Below are positions 12,801-26,144 of a stretch of DNA of 64,000 nucleotides, in pieces (position 1 is the stretch's first letter; each line of letters starts with the position of its first letter). The position numbers and the translations under genes were made by a program. The stretch is from NCBI RefSeq assembly GCF_963576545.1, contig NC_083649.1:4623406-4687405 (forward strand). Reading direction: 5' to 3'. Source of the stretch: Limanda limanda (lineage: Eukaryota > Chordata > Actinopteri > Pleuronectiformes > Pleuronectidae). Under the pieces are notes generated by a model that made no database searches, had not been told where the DNA came from, and worked only from the letters and a program-made list of their open reading frames with translations.

Positions 12801-15800
12801 TGCTGAGTCTCTGCAGTGATTTGCTGTTTCATTGTTCCTCTGGGTGGACGTTGTCAAAGTTAGTCATGGTGTATTGCTCATAATGACATGATCGTGATTA
12901 GAGGAGTATTATCAGCCCGGGCACGAGACAAAAAGATCCGGCTCTCGTCAGCCCAATGTCCTCGCTTTACAAAAAACACACTGGGAGTCAAAGTGACACT
13001 TGACAGCTCATTTAATTCCAAGAGAAAATGCTGCTGTTCCCATAGAGGGCTCTGCTCGGAGTCTTTCTGTTATTAGCCCGTCGCTCTTCACACCTTTCAG
13101 CCAAATATGAAGTGCGAGCATTCAATGGCCCGGCCTGTAAAGAATGTGATTATCACAGGAGTGTTGTGCTCAGTGTTTTTCCAGCGCGCTGCTCTGCACT
13201 GTGCCTCAGAAAGTCTGCTGGACATGATGTCAAAAACAAAACAATATCCCAAACGGCCACAGAGCCTTTTTGTTTTTGTAAATTTAATCTTGTCAAACTG
13301 CCACGCACACACACAACGATAATTGCGACACAGTATTTTAGAAAAGGGTCTTAAACAAAATGGATTCTGTCATTTGAAAAGGAAACAGTGGATGTAATTT
13401 GAAAATGTTCAATACCATCGGAAATCTGAAACCTGTGTTTTGGTACCAATATGAAATCATACTTGTATAATGGCAATTCACTGTTTATATAGAATAACGA
13501 CGCATCTCAACTTCCTCCCATTGTATAGAAAATAAACAAAATACTCAATATAGTTTTTGGTTTGTTTATTTGTTTATAAGCAAGATTACACAAAAACTGG
13601 TTTAGGGATATCTTTTTTACCATTTTCTCAAAATAAGGAATGGAACCTGATGAAAAAAGGGGAGTGATAAATGTATGTCTGTGTCATTTGTTGCAGCCAT
13701 ATTGAATTTAATGGGTCTGTTGTGATTTAGCAGAGGGATTCTGCTGCTCGATATAAACCCTCGATATCACAGACCCTCATCACTGTTGAACAACAACCAA
13801 CATATATGTCGTCCATCTTTATTTACAATTTATGGACTAACCTGTGACGTAACTTGCATATATACATTTTAAATCATGAATTAATATATGTGACTCCTTT
13901 CTCTCCCTCCCTTCCAGATGCAAGTTCTTCAGTTTGACGGAGACTCCGGAGGACTACACCATCATCGTGGACGAGGAAGGCTTTAAAGGTGGGCCCTCGC
14001 TCTGCAGGTCTTTAGCGTCACTGTGGCAACCATAGATCGGGGCGGCAGGAAGAAGAGATCACGTTGTGTAATCTCTGATTCTCTCCGGTTCCACGTATCT
14101 TCTTCTGCCAATGTTTGAGCACTCTTTGTCATTATGGACGTGAGGCCGAGCGGCTGCTGGCGGTGCTTTGTGGTCGGCTGAGTGACTGAATCCATGTCAT
14201 TACACACCCTCTTCCAGGGTGACCCTCCTCGGTTACCCTGGAGACCACAGGCTGTTTGTTGCGTAACTGGCTCAGGTATTTTCTACTGGTGACCGGCTCT
14301 GAGTGGGTCTGTGCCCGTTTTCTATTCAAACTTAACTATGAAACATTTATTCAACTTTGAAAAGAAACCGAATATGGACATGCATTATTTATCAGGGATA
14401 ATTGAGGTACACTTAGTACGAGGCTATAAGAATATTATTAAAAACTGAATTAGCTTCCTAATCTGGATCAGCTAACAATTATTTTCATTCTTTGATTATT
14501 CTGCTGATTTATTTTTTTTCAATCAACTAAACCTCTGAGAGTTTAGTTTGCAGACATTTAATATTCAAACTAGAATCAACAGTTTGGCTTCAGTTTAACT
14601 CACTTAGGTTCATTACAAATCCAAATGTGTGTCACTGCCGCTGTGACTGAAGTGTACTTTGTGTGTTTCTACTTCAGTTAATCCAATACCAGCAGAAACA
14701 ACCTCTTCTCAAAGTGTATTTGCTCTGTTGTCTGTCTGTTCCCAGAACTGCCCCAGTCGGAGCACATCAGCGTCGCCGATGCCACGTGGTTGGCCCTCAA
14801 TGTGGTGTCAGGGGGCGGCAACGCCTCCAACTCACAACCCATCGGGGTCACCAAGATCGCCAAATCGGTCATCGCACCGCTGGCCGACCACAACATCTCT
14901 GTTTTCATGCTGTCGACGTATCAGACGGACTTTATTTTGGTGAGTGTGGATGAGAATAATCCAGGATGATGTTTGCAAACCTCTTCTACATGATCACAGA
15001 ACATTTACATGGTTTGTGACGGTCGAAGCTGTCGATCCGTTTCTATAACTTCAAATAACTGATTCAAACCGAACTTATCTGAAACACAAACGCTTTTATA
15101 TACATCAGTTTGATAAGAACTACCTGAAATAATGGAAAACGTCAGAAGTTTTTATTTTTTGTGTACTTTGACTTTGTAGTTTGGCCCATATCCTGTCCAC
15201 TAACATGGGGGAGCTCGGGTTTATGACCTATACTACATCCAGCCACCAGGGGGCCATTGAGATGCTTTGGCTTAACCTTTGGGGGCCATCATGTCATCAA
15301 TCTTTAAATACAGTTTGTGAAGAAGAAATAAAATGAATTTAGAGGAAATATTTTAGAAACTCAATGTAAAATACAGTTAAATGCATCATAGAGTTGATTT
15401 AAACATTAAAACAAAATAGAAGATTAAAAAATGACACTTAAATAGAATAAAAGCAGGGAATACAAATCTCATCTCAGTTGTAATGGAAATATTTAGGAAA
15501 AGATTCTATGATGGCATCAAGTGTATTTATCTGTATGTTCAGTGAAAACCTGTGTAATGGATGAAATTGAAAATTAGATTTTCTTATTGCTGCTTCACAA
15601 TAAAAGCCTCCCTGGTTTTCACCGGTTGAATGCTTTTAATGCGAAGCTGTGGTTGAGCTGCAGGAGAGTAAACAAACAGTAATATACAGGTTTATATACA
15701 GTACTTACATCGAGATTCACTTAATTACTAATGTAAATATATTGAATGAAACGAAAGGGAAGTGGTTTTGTGTTTGCAGGTTAATCGTGTGTGTGTTTAA

Positions 15801-16504
15801 GTGTTTTCAATGTGGTTCAGAGGAAAAGCTTTAAAAGCCACATTACGTATCTATTATACAACAACTGGCAACACAATTGTTTGTGTCCGAATGGCTGACG
15901 CAAAAAAGCAATAACCTCGGATCTAATGCACCTTCCTCCGCCCACTTCCTTTTGATTTAGGAAGAAATCCTCTCCCATACCGAAGCATTTTTTGCTACTG
16001 GGATTCTTTTTTTTATTGCCTTGCTTCAGTGGAAAAAAAACAAGGTCTGCTGAGCAGCTCTGGCATGTTTATGAAACTGAAAGAAAGCTGAAAAAAACCC
16101 TGTGTGGACGTTGATAATCTGTTACATAAAGGGATCAGCAGCTCAGCCTCTTTCTGGAATTCCAGGTATCATACTCCCGTCTCTGGGCTGGCTGCTCCCA
16201 ACCATAATCCTTATGATTGGTGGTATCAGATTTTTTTTTAAAGAGGCGAAGCCCTGCTGGGCTCACACCCATCAGGTCTCCCACTGTGTGGGTTGTGTTA
16301 CAGAGCAGGAGACAGAGCAGGAGACAGAGCAGGAGACAGAGCAGGAGACAGAGCAGGAGACAGAGCAGGAGACAGAGCAGGAGACAGAGCATCATAAGAT
16401 TTGAGGGGTTGTGTATTTTTCATTCCCAGGATCTTTTATGTTACATAAAGCAGTAAAGCTGACCCCAATGATGAATGCACTCATTTAGACGGAGCATTAC
16501 GTTT

Positions 16505-16572
<68 letters not shown>

Positions 16573-19500
16573 AAACAATATTCACAAGATCTTTATCATT
16601 GCTGTAAGGCATTAACCCATTATGTAATTATTATTATATATTTTTAAAAGTTTTTTTTTTGTTTTTCCCGTGGTCAGGTTCGAGAGCGAGACCTGCCGAT
16701 GGTCATGCACACGCTGTCTTCCGAGTTCACGTTGCTGCGGGTGGTCAACGGCGAGACTGTTGCCGCGCACAATCTGGGAGTCACCAACGGATTTGTAAAA
16801 CCTAAACTAGGTACAGTGTGCATGTGTATTTGTGTGTTTTTGTATGGAAACAAATTATGAAAAGTAGGACACAACTCAAACTGAACCTCAATCCAAACAG
16901 CTGAAATATCATCTTACTGTGTCACAATAAAGATGCAAAACATAAGATTTGAAAACTCAATAGTGTAATTGAATACCAGATGAATGTCATTTTGAATTTA
17001 TAAATACACCATGATAGAGTTTTGTGTTCATTCAACAGTGGAAGTGAAAAGGAACAGAAGCTGTGAACCAAACTGTTTCAAGTTGAAACCATAATCGAAA
17101 GCAAATAGCAAACTTATCTCAGTTTAATATTGGTTTTCATGGAGTGTGCAGCTCCAATATTAATACTCTGTTACTAAACTAATCTTTTGACCTTGGAACT
17201 AACTGTTGTAGACTTTCACTCATCGTGAAGCACATTTCAAACAGTCACAGTTTCCACCAAAGAGATAAAGAGAAGAACAAGAATCAAATAAAGGGCTGAA
17301 AATGAAACGTGTCTTTGGAAGAGAACATTTAATTATAAAAGGGAAACTGGTCCAAAGCTTTGCAGCTGCTGTATTAAACCTGGACCAATTAACAACCAGA
17401 CAAAGTTCAAACCGATGTCTTTTTGTACTTGTTGGTTTTTAAGTTAAGCTCTGAAGTTCATTCTTGACCTATTTGCAGCTTTCCAAAATGTAACGAGACT
17501 GAATGTATCTTATTTCCACGTAGACTTTATCTGCATATTTCTCACGTAGCTGTTTCCCTGCTTCGTGTTGTTAATCCTAGTTTTTTGTTCTTCAGTGCCC
17601 CGGCCCATCATTCACCCTCTATCTAGTCCCAGCAACATGTTCTGTGTGACCAGCCTGGACCCAGACACTCTGCCCTCTGTAGCCACCCTGCTCATGGACG
17701 TCATGTTCTACTCTGGAGGGTAAGAACCTGCTCGTCTTACTTGAAAAATACAAAAGGACTTTTAATTGTGTCGTATTCATCTCAGAGCTGAAGATGAAAA
17801 CGATTGAGAACTCGCGGATCTGTTTAGTTTGAATGCACGAGTGAGTTGTTGGAGAGAAGATTACTCTCAGAGGAACAACAATGAAAGAAATCCATTCATG
17901 TTTGTTTTCAGCTTTTTATTCTCTGAAATACAAATTCAAGGAAACCCACATCTGTTTTCCCATGAAAGGTTTTCTCTTGACCTCCTTAATCTTTCCTGAT
18001 CAAAATCTGGGTTCACGTTTGATGTCTGACGTCTGTGGTTAAAGCAGGACGGACTCTCGGTTCTCTCACTTCTTTAAATCCCTGCTTTCCTCTGAAGGCA
18101 GCAGGACACATTTATTGATGAACCTGCAGCTTCTGATTGGAATAGTACGTCTTCACCTCTTTTCCAACTTTATTTTTTGGGGCAAATGTTGGGTTGTGTG
18201 TGTTAATCTTAACAAAAAAGCGTAACTGTGCAAACACACTTTACGATATAATTGAACCATTTATGACATGAGATCCAATAGAATTAAAACTTATGTAAGA
18301 TTTGAATTCTTTGCTTATTTAAACGCCCTCAACAACATGTTTGTGTTGTTTATTTCAATGTTTGTTGCACAAGTTACACAAACAAAGAGCCGCAGCTTCT
18401 GCCTCTGGCTGCAGATTTGTGGTTGTGTGTGTGTGTCTGTGTGTTTTCCGGTCGTGCTCTGCACCATCCAAACAACAACAGCATGATTTCCTGGAGAAGC
18501 CTGGTTCCTTGTGTTGCTGTGGTCACGCGTCACAGTGCTTCGAGTCCACTGATGTGACTGAGGGCAGATTTATTGATTAACCCTTTTACACAATAATGCA
18601 CCGTGCGCTCTGAGCCTGATGTTGTGCACTTGAGATTAAATCAGGACAATGTTCGTTAAGAGTTAACATTATTTGATGGTTATGTTTCGACTCTGCGTTT
18701 GTCTGATAGTTTGCAGGATTATGTAAAATCTCCTCGACTGATTTCCATAAGATTTTGTGGAGAGTTGGGACAAAACCTGTTGATCGTGGATTTTACTTTA
18801 ACATTGTGATGCATTTCTAGATCGGACCGTACAGTGTGCGCACATAAACTGTGACCTTTGTCTTTTCCATTTCTAAAATCGCAGCATGTATGCCTGTTGT
18901 AGGGCTCGGGTTAGTTACCCTTGTCGGTTCCTTGCTTGCTAACTTCTGGCTTCTCTCTGCCTAAGTAGTGAATCTCTACTGAAAACTCCTGGTGCTCGCA
19001 GGCAATTTACCAACACAACCTTTAATGTGAAGCTAGTTCGACAAACATGTGATTTCTAGTCACACTGAGCTCTGTCCTTTCCTCCTCAGGCCCAAAGAGC
19101 CCGGAGCCTCGAGTGAAGACTCCAGCCACATCCGCTTCTTCTCCTTCTCGCTGATCGAGGGCTACATCTCCCTGGTCATGGACGAGCAGACCACTCAAAG
19201 GTTGAGATCAGGAAAACGCCGCCGTGTCATTAACCAAGCTCGTGCTCTCAAGACGTGGTTTCCTCGTAGCCGGGACTCAACTGGGACATTATGTTTATGC
19301 GGGGGAACAAATTCATGATTGTTGTTTAAGGGAGCTATTAGTTTGTTGCTAAGCAATAACGGAGCAGTCGGGCGTCACAGCGGGTTTCAGTCTGACTCAT
19401 TTATTCTCCGCTGCGTCCCGCTCTTTTTCACAGTAGAGTCTAATTAAGCAGAACGGCTATAAGGAACCGGAGCAGCTGCGGACCCCATGTGGTCGCTCCT

Positions 19501-20707
19501 CCATTAGCACATCTCATCGTCCATTCACAAATGAGGGGTCCCTTTTACAAAATGGGTCAGGCGTGACTTAAAGGCATTTGGAGGTTAAACAGTAATTGGA
19601 CCAAACTTTTTTATTAAATGAAGTTAATGTTTTGATAGAGCAGCATGTAGGTCAGCGTTGTTTATGTAATATTTAATGTGTTGCCTTAAAGGAATAGGTC
19701 ACCCATTTGATTGTTATTACTCAGAGAGTTGGACAGAGTTTACCTGCTGCTCCTCGTGTGTGGGAACAGTTAATAGTTAGCTTGTAGCTTCTCGTGCTGC
19801 ACGTCGTCCACACACTCGGTTTCTGAGGTTTGATAACTACAGAGGAACAAAGACGTGGTTTAACCCACGAGGACACAGAATAAAAACACTCTTTAAAACC
19901 TCAGCACTAAAGCCTGAGGGTTTTCTGAAGCGCAATGTTTATGTAAACGTACATTTCTAAGCCTCTGAAGCAGAAAGAGACATTAAATAATGATATTTGA
20001 TCGCTTAAAGATTTGTCTTTCATGCAAATCGTTTACAATTCCCTAAATATTGTATTATTTTAAAAAAACAGCTATTTATTGCATCTTATATTAAAAAAAA
20101 ATATCTGTTTTTGACCTGTTCAATTTTTACTCTGTTTTCTTCAAGGTTTCCAAACAACGTGCTCTTCACCAGTGCTTCTGGTGAACTTTGGAAAATGGTT
20201 CGTATCGGGGGACAACCTCTAGGCTTCGGTGAGAAAACTTTCCTTTTATTTAACAGAGGTTGGTTAGGTGAAACTAAATCAGCTCACAAAATATTGAATA
20301 AATAATAGTGATGAGTAAAACTGTCTTTATTTTTCTTTCTGCAGACGAGTGCGGCATCGTGGCTCAGATATCAGAACCTCTGGCAACAGCCGACATTCCA
20401 GCGTACTACATTAGCACCTTCAAGTTCGACCACGCCCTGGTGAGAGAGGATAATAAAACCTTCAATGTGCTGTAGGATTAGTGGATCATCTAAAAATCAA
20501 TTCCCCATTATTTTGACAGCTAATTTGTCCATGCAGCAACAAGACATTCCAATAAAAACTCAAATAAACATCATTTATACAGCGACTCTGAAGACACAGC
20601 TACAAGTTGCCCTACGAGTTAAAATGTACTTTTGTTTTCTCCAGGTTCCTGAAGAAAACATCCAAAGCGTGATCGGAGCTCTGCGGACGGAGAGCGCGTC
20701 GCAGTGA
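9882..20707 (+). CDS. CASTOR2: CASTOR2, mTORC1-pathway ACT-domain protein
   Basis: Nine coding exons: 9882-9994, 13918-13988, 14746-14939, 16678-16810, 17596-17719, 19090-19200, 20146-20228, 20345-20439, 20645-20707. All have GT-AG borders. They total 987 nt (328 residues plus stop), against about 329 in human. The product starts MELHILEHSLKVASIEKEGI and contains TETPEDYTIIVDEEG, NVVSGGGN, STYQTDFI, RVVNGETVAA, SFSLIEGYISLVMD and GGQPLGFDECGIVAQISEP, all hallmarks of the GATS/CASTOR family. The 'SGGGN..SNSQPIGVTKIA' region, 'LGVTNGFVKPKL' and the tail match CASTOR2 rather than CASTOR1. CASTOR proteins have tandem ACT-like folds and bind GATOR2 in the cytosol to restrain mTORC1. CASTOR1 is the arginine sensor; CASTOR2 is reported not to sense arginine. 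RCC1L converges on it from the right, as in human. Confidence 0.95.
10190..11925. repeat. Minisatellite, 7 units of about 229-246 bp, CASTOR2 intron 1
   Basis: The phrase 'tattcctttgtga' recurs seven times, with 'ggttc(c/t)tgta' starting near 10,290, 10,519, 10,752, 10,998, 11,237, 11,477 and 11,709. Each unit has a (GT)-rich head, then 'ccctttaaaccacagaccc', then 'ggtcctcac', then 'gtctgtttgagggt', then a telomere-like 'agggttagg'. Units 3-7 carry 'agtgaggac...gtcctcact', a 9-bp stem with a loop of about 10 bases; units 1 and 2 lack the left arm. Confidence 0.9.
12880..13325. other. Complex, stop-poor segment in CASTOR2 intron 1
   Basis: Several frames on both strands stay open, for example plus 12,888-13,076 and 13,107-13,354, and minus 13,097-13,312. 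There is no repeat structure and no recognised protein. It could be a conserved noncoding element; the sequence alone cannot show conservation. Confidence 0.25.
15165..15325 (+). repeat. Dispersed repeat, family A copy 2 (CASTOR2 intron 3)
   Basis: It is collinear with 7,095-7,245 and 50,170-50,335. The core at 15,243-15,257 reads CCACCAGGGGGCCAT, the closest of the three copies to a CTCF half site. Confidence 0.65.
16300..16390. repeat. 12-bp minisatellite (acagagcaggag)n
   Basis: About 7.6 perfect copies of a 12-mer in CASTOR2 intron 3. The period is a multiple of three, so frames through it appear as runs of 'ETEQ' or 'LLCL'. These are not genes. Confidence 0.95.
16508..16570. repeat. (CA)n microsatellite
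   Basis: About 31 uninterrupted CA repeats in CASTOR2 intron 3, roughly 110 bases before the exon 4 acceptor. Confidence 0.97.
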
Positions 20708-23700
20708 GAGAAACCACGAGGAGACGAGCGTTTTCACAAGTCACTTAGTTCAAACGTGTATCATGTCCAAAAAGTGCCAAGAGTGTATCGGCGGAGGACT
20801 GAGGACGGGCTCCGCGAGAAGGAAGAGGTGTAAGCACAGAGTGAGGGTGGAGTTAGTTGTTTTTCTTTCTGACAGTGTGATGGGGATGATGCCTTTTTGT
20901 TACTGTATCATTTTATGGGTTTCTTGACCCTCACTCCTTCTTCGTTTCTCCTCCACTGCTCTGCTAGTTTGAGTTTTGACCCGACTGACTTTCTTTTCCT
21001 CTCTAAAGCTGCTTATTCCCACTCCCTGACCCTCGTGAGCACCATACTGTATTAGTTACAAAATTCCTCTGATGGAAGGATGACGAATGTACTCTGAAAA
21101 AAAAGAACGAGATTTATACATATATTTATATATCTATATATGTGTGTGTATATCTCAAGTTCTCAATTTCTTTTTTGGTTTGGTTTTGTTTTTGTTTTTC
21201 CACAGGTCATTTTTCTCAGTGCCAAGATGTTTGATGCCTGATTTGATGCCTTTGTCAAAATACTTTACATGTGTGCAATTGAAGGAGACAATTTGGGCGT
21301 TGACAGGCGTTATATGGTTTGTTTGGTTGTTGTTGTTTTTTTTTTTTTGTTGCTTTTATTAGCTGCTGAACATGTTTTAATTACAGAAAGTAGACTGTCA
21401 GACTTCAGAGGTTAAATTCAGTCGCCTCGTCTGGTGAAACATGAAGTGAATCATGATGAGAAATTCATCTTTTAGTGCTCGTGTAAGTTTTATTCTTTCG
21501 CACTGTGAGCAACTTGGTCAGCACAGAATCTGCAGAATGTACCCACGCACGTTTTAAACAGAGAAAATCGATTGTTATTTATCTATCTATGGTTGATTTT
21601 TTTTTTTTTTTAATTGATTCTACGCTAGAAAGCACAGGTTGTGCACAGTTGCACTTGATTAGTTAATTAAAAGATTATTTAATGTAGGAAAATATATAAT
21701 AATCAATGAAATGTTGGATGTTTGATTTAATCATTTAATCTACTTAACATTTCTCTTTTACGTTGTAAATTAAAATCCAGATAGAAAGTAGAGAGGATCA
21801 CACCAGCTGTTAATGTTCTGACCTGCGAGTCACATTTTTATTTTCAATCAGCGTTAACTCCCGGGTCAATGACATGAAAAATAAATAATTGCTTATGCTT
21901 AGCTTAGCATAAAAAACAGGGAAACAGTCGCCTGGCTTGGTCCAAATGAATAAATAAAATACAACTTCAGGCAAAAACTCCACAGAAACTAACAAATCTT
22001 TTTTTATTAATCTCAGCACTTACAAACATCAAATCCATATTTTCCGTTTCTGACAGAATTCTCGATAACGTAGAGTATCTGGAATAAAGAGATTTGTTCG
22101 TCGACAGATAATTAACACAACGTAAAAAGCAGTAAAAGAGTTCAACGCTTTTTTTTCCGATCGAGTTGCTCACGGTGTGAATCTGCAGTAAGAACCTGAC
22201 GATACATCCCATAATGAAAAATGTTTGCATCGGTCATGATAAAAAAAATTACTGAGCCACTTTGATAGTGTACTACAATAATGACAAAGCATAAGCTAAG
22301 GTTCACATAGGGGAAGGGGGTGTGTGTCCATGTCGGTGTTGAAGCCACCGCCACTCCCCCCCCCCACGCCCCAACTCAGTCTGCACTTTAACGCAGGTTC
22401 ACCCCCACAGGCCTGCTGTCATGATGTGAAAACGGAGGGAGGGAGGGAGGGATATAGGGGGGGGGAGTTTTCTGTTGGTCTTAAGCATTTGGTGATGATG
22501 TTTTTTTCGTTTCTTATTCTTTCATGACACCTTGCACCTAACAGCAGCCGTTCTCCTGACCGGCACCGATCAGCAGAGCCCATATTTATCAGTGTTAACA
22601 CGCGAGGAGGTGACATTTCTTCTGACTCCATTTCAAAGACAAAACGTCTCAAAGCTTTTCATTTGGAGCTTCTTGTGTGGAAAAAATAAATAAATAAACA
22701 AGCTTCTTTTTTGAGCTTGACACGTGTTCAGTTTTTTTTTGCTTTTCTGTAAGTGTCTGTACTCAACTAGGTGCTGTCACACTCCTTTGATCCTGATGTG
22801 TTCTCTGATCACTGTGTTCTAAAGCGCTTCCAGATTAAATGTGAATCCGATTATCCAGTCAAACTTCTTTGCATTTGCCCGTCAACATAAAACTACACCA
22901 AGATATTATCTATGGGTTTAATTCCTGCAAGTTTATTCATGGTCATAATATTGAATTTAATACACTAAGGTTACATATGACCATATTATTATATCTATTA
23001 CATTTGTGGAGCGTAAAGGGCTTTTCAGGGTCAACACAAAACCTGTGCAACATACAAAGATTACACAAAGGATGTAAATAATGAAACCTGCATTTAAAAC
23101 ATACGTATTGTACATAAACAAATATTCAAACACATACAAGCAAAAATACAAACATCGGAAGTCAAATCTATCATTTAAATAATTTTGATTAAATAAAACG
23201 AAATCACTGGGGACGTATTAGTCATTTCCACCATCAGCAGCATTTTTCTTCATCCGTCCACAGAGGCTGAGCCGTCACATGGTTCCTAATGGGCCGATGT
23301 GCATGAGCGATCACATCACTGTTCCTCTGGAACGTATGAACCATCTGGAAAATCTGAAATTTGAACACGTTTGATGCTGAAATCCACAAACAGTGGTGAC
23401 GTGTTAAGAGTCACGACACCTCAGCTAATCCCGACTTTATCTCCATGACGTCCGATTCTATCTCTGAACCTAAACTTATGGAGAAAAGAAACAAGAAGCC
23501 TGCGCCTGATTAAAATCAGAGGAAACAACACAACTTTAGACTTTGGCACGTCTTGTATGAAGGTTGACAGGTTGTCCACAGGGTGGCGCTAGAGAGAGAC
23601 TGGCTGCAGCCTCTGGGGACCATGACCACAGTCAATTTCACAGCCCATTGGATTGTTATCGCTTTAATAAGCCTGGGATTTTTTTAATATTATCAAAAAT

Positions 23701-24206
23701 AAACATCTTGGGAAAACTGTTCCAACTTCAGACTTATCTCATTTCCTCTTTATTCTCCATATGCAAAGTAAAATAATCTCTGATTTTGTTGGAATTTCCT
23801 CTCCACTGTTCTCTTTACATTCCCAGAAGAAAGATTTGCAAATGGAGAGTAAAGTGGAAATGTTGAGATAAAAACTTGTAATGTCGTGAAAAAGTTCAGA
23901 ATAAAACTAAGGTCTGATAATCTTTTTGTAAAGTGCATATCAAGAACAAAGTCCAAATGTTGAGTTCCTGATTTAGTTCGACTTTATTCTCAAAATTTCA
24001 AATTTAATCTTGATGGTTCCACTTTAACTTGAAAAATTATCTTATTTTATTAGACGTTTTTATACATCTCGACTTTGTTGACAATTTAACTCAACATTTA
24101 CTCCTGATGTGCAAAATTTAAAAAATGTCCTCACTTCTATGACTTTATTTTCTAAATTCAGAATGAACGGAATGTTTTATTTCTGCCCTGGTGCTCCTCT
24201 GCACCT

Positions 24207-24290
24207 GGAGGAGGAGGAGGAGGAGGAGGAGGAGGAGGAGGAGGAGGAGGAGGAGGAGGAGGAGGAGGAGGAGGAGGAGGAGGAGGAGGA
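24207..24290. repeat. (GGA)28 trinucleotide repeat
   Basis: 84 bases of uninterrupted GGA/GAG. Frames through it read poly-Glu, poly-Arg or poly-Pro and are artefacts. The purine strand could form G-rich or triplex structures. Confidence 0.97.
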
Positions 24291-25747
24291 GCTGTTCCAG
24301 CTGCAGCCTCTATGAGGAGCAGGGTCAGAGGAGCACACATGTTGGTGTTTTCTCTTATCATGATCATCTTTCTTCTTACATAACCTCCCTGCAGCTCACT
24401 GCTGTGTCACCTCTCGCTTCCCACTCACTCCAACTCAAAGTGAAGACTCCAGTGGAGCCACGTGCATTCAGGAAAACATCCGATCCTGCTGATGCATGAC
24501 TTGTCACAGAGGGAAATCTTCACCCACACACCAGACGAAACCTTTACGAGTCAGTGAGTCAGCGTTTCATCCAGACAGAGAACAACAACAATCACACAGA
24601 GCTGCCCACTGCTGTCACCTCACAAGGCCTCTGGATATGGAAGCTCTAACTTTCCACTAACGTCTTCACCTGAAAGTCACTTTGACGAGAACCTAAACTC
24701 AATGTCCACTTAGTGTCTACTGGACACAATATTTACCAGGTTATGTTTTAAACCCGTTTATTTGTGAGCAGCATTAAGCAAAGACTCCACGACACTTGGT
24801 GGAAGGATGAAGAACCCATTGAATTCTGAACAGCAGTTTGTTTGTTAGCAGGATTAAACAAAACCTAATTAACTACTTAACAGATTTCCTTGGATTGACC
24901 CAAGCAGGAAGTGCAAGTGTTACAACATTAAACCTTTCATGTTATAACATAAAACCACTCATGGTGCGATAGATTACACGTAAAACAATAAAACTGTTCA
25001 CGTTATAAATCCATGTTTACAATATCATGTTATAACGATATACATTTTACATTATACGGGGGAAAGTTTTATATTTTAACAATAAGTTATCGAGATATAA
25101 TGTTTACATTTTGTCTTTGTCCAGTGTGGCAGCATTAGGCTTCCGTACCTCAGCCCCATTAGATTTACGGACCAATGAGAAGTCGGTCGAACAGCAAATC
25201 AACCAATCGACCGGGAGGCTGCAGCCCGAGTGGGTTTTATTCTCGATCAGTAGGTTAATCACAAATACAATTGCTTTCTCTCTGGAGGGCCCTGAACCTG
25301 TCACCATGATGAATGGCCCAAAGTTACAGGAGCTCAGAGGGAGAGAGAACAACAGCAACAACAGACCAGAGCGACTTCCAGTCACTGAACTGGAAGAATG
25401 AAAGTGTCCATCAAGGAGAACCGGCTGCGTTAGATCTCAGGAAATCACACAGTTAGAGTCCAGGTTAGAGATCAGATATTTAGAGATACAAATATAATGT
25501 TACAGCTCCTTTAACTTCATCTGTAACATCACAACTTAGGATGTAAATTGTCTTCAGTCTGTGGACAGAGGTGAACGTGTCTTCTTCTACGTCCTCAGAT
25601 CAACCACAGGTGGGTAGATGGTGTCTGCCTGATTTATATAAAAAGCTCATTCTGTGACTTATTTTTCGTTTCAATTATCTGCATTAAAATCTATAAAGGT
25701 TCAGTAAATAGTGAAAACACGTCCAGAACCTAAAGTCTTAGAATTCC

Positions 25748-25753
25748 TTTATT
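25748..25753 (-). terminator. Candidate RCC1L poly(A) signal AATAAA
   Basis: The plus-strand 'tttatt' is AATAAA on the minus strand, about 390 bases after the RCC1L stop. Spacing is plausible; no other support. Confidence 0.3.
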
Positions 25754-26144
25754 TTCTATGACTCCAGATTTGATCAAACAGAGAAAATACAAACAAATTT
25801 GAAGAAGCTGCAACGAGAGAATAATTTAAATCTGTTCACACTCCTGTTTGAAAAGTGTCTGAATGAATGACTGAGTGAATGGAATCCTCCTTTCAGCTGT
25901 ATTTGTTCATAAGTAACTGTCCTGTGTGACCTTCATGCAGGAGGAGGTGACCCCTGTCGCTGACCCTGTAGAATCCACAGCTCCACTCGCCTCTTGACGT
26001 CACCACAGGACGGAGCCAGCGGGGGGGGGGCGGCCCCCTGTGGAGAGCAGCTGGCGCCCGGACCCCACAGCAAACCCTCCGTCGGCTCCCTGAGGCGAGC
26101 GCGACTCAAACATCCAGCCGGTTCCACCGCTGCTGGGCAGGAGC

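Larger units (their letters stand above)
20708..26144. other. Convergent intergenic region, CASTOR2/RCC1L 3' ends
   Basis: It should contain both 3'UTRs. No exon recognised. Candidate poly(A) signals for CASTOR2 lie among several AATAAA hexamers at about 21,878-21,958, but the tract is AT-rich and they are not decisive. The stretch at 25,104-25,401 stays open on both strands without matching a known protein. Confidence 0.45.

Noticed and set aside
16102..16456. Frames with ETEQ / RRQS / LLCL repeats
   Set aside because: Produced by the 12-bp intronic minisatellite in CASTOR2.
24109..24499. Poly-Glu, poly-Arg and poly-Pro frames
   Set aside because: Produced by the (GGA)28 repeat; no flanking protein signature or splice context.
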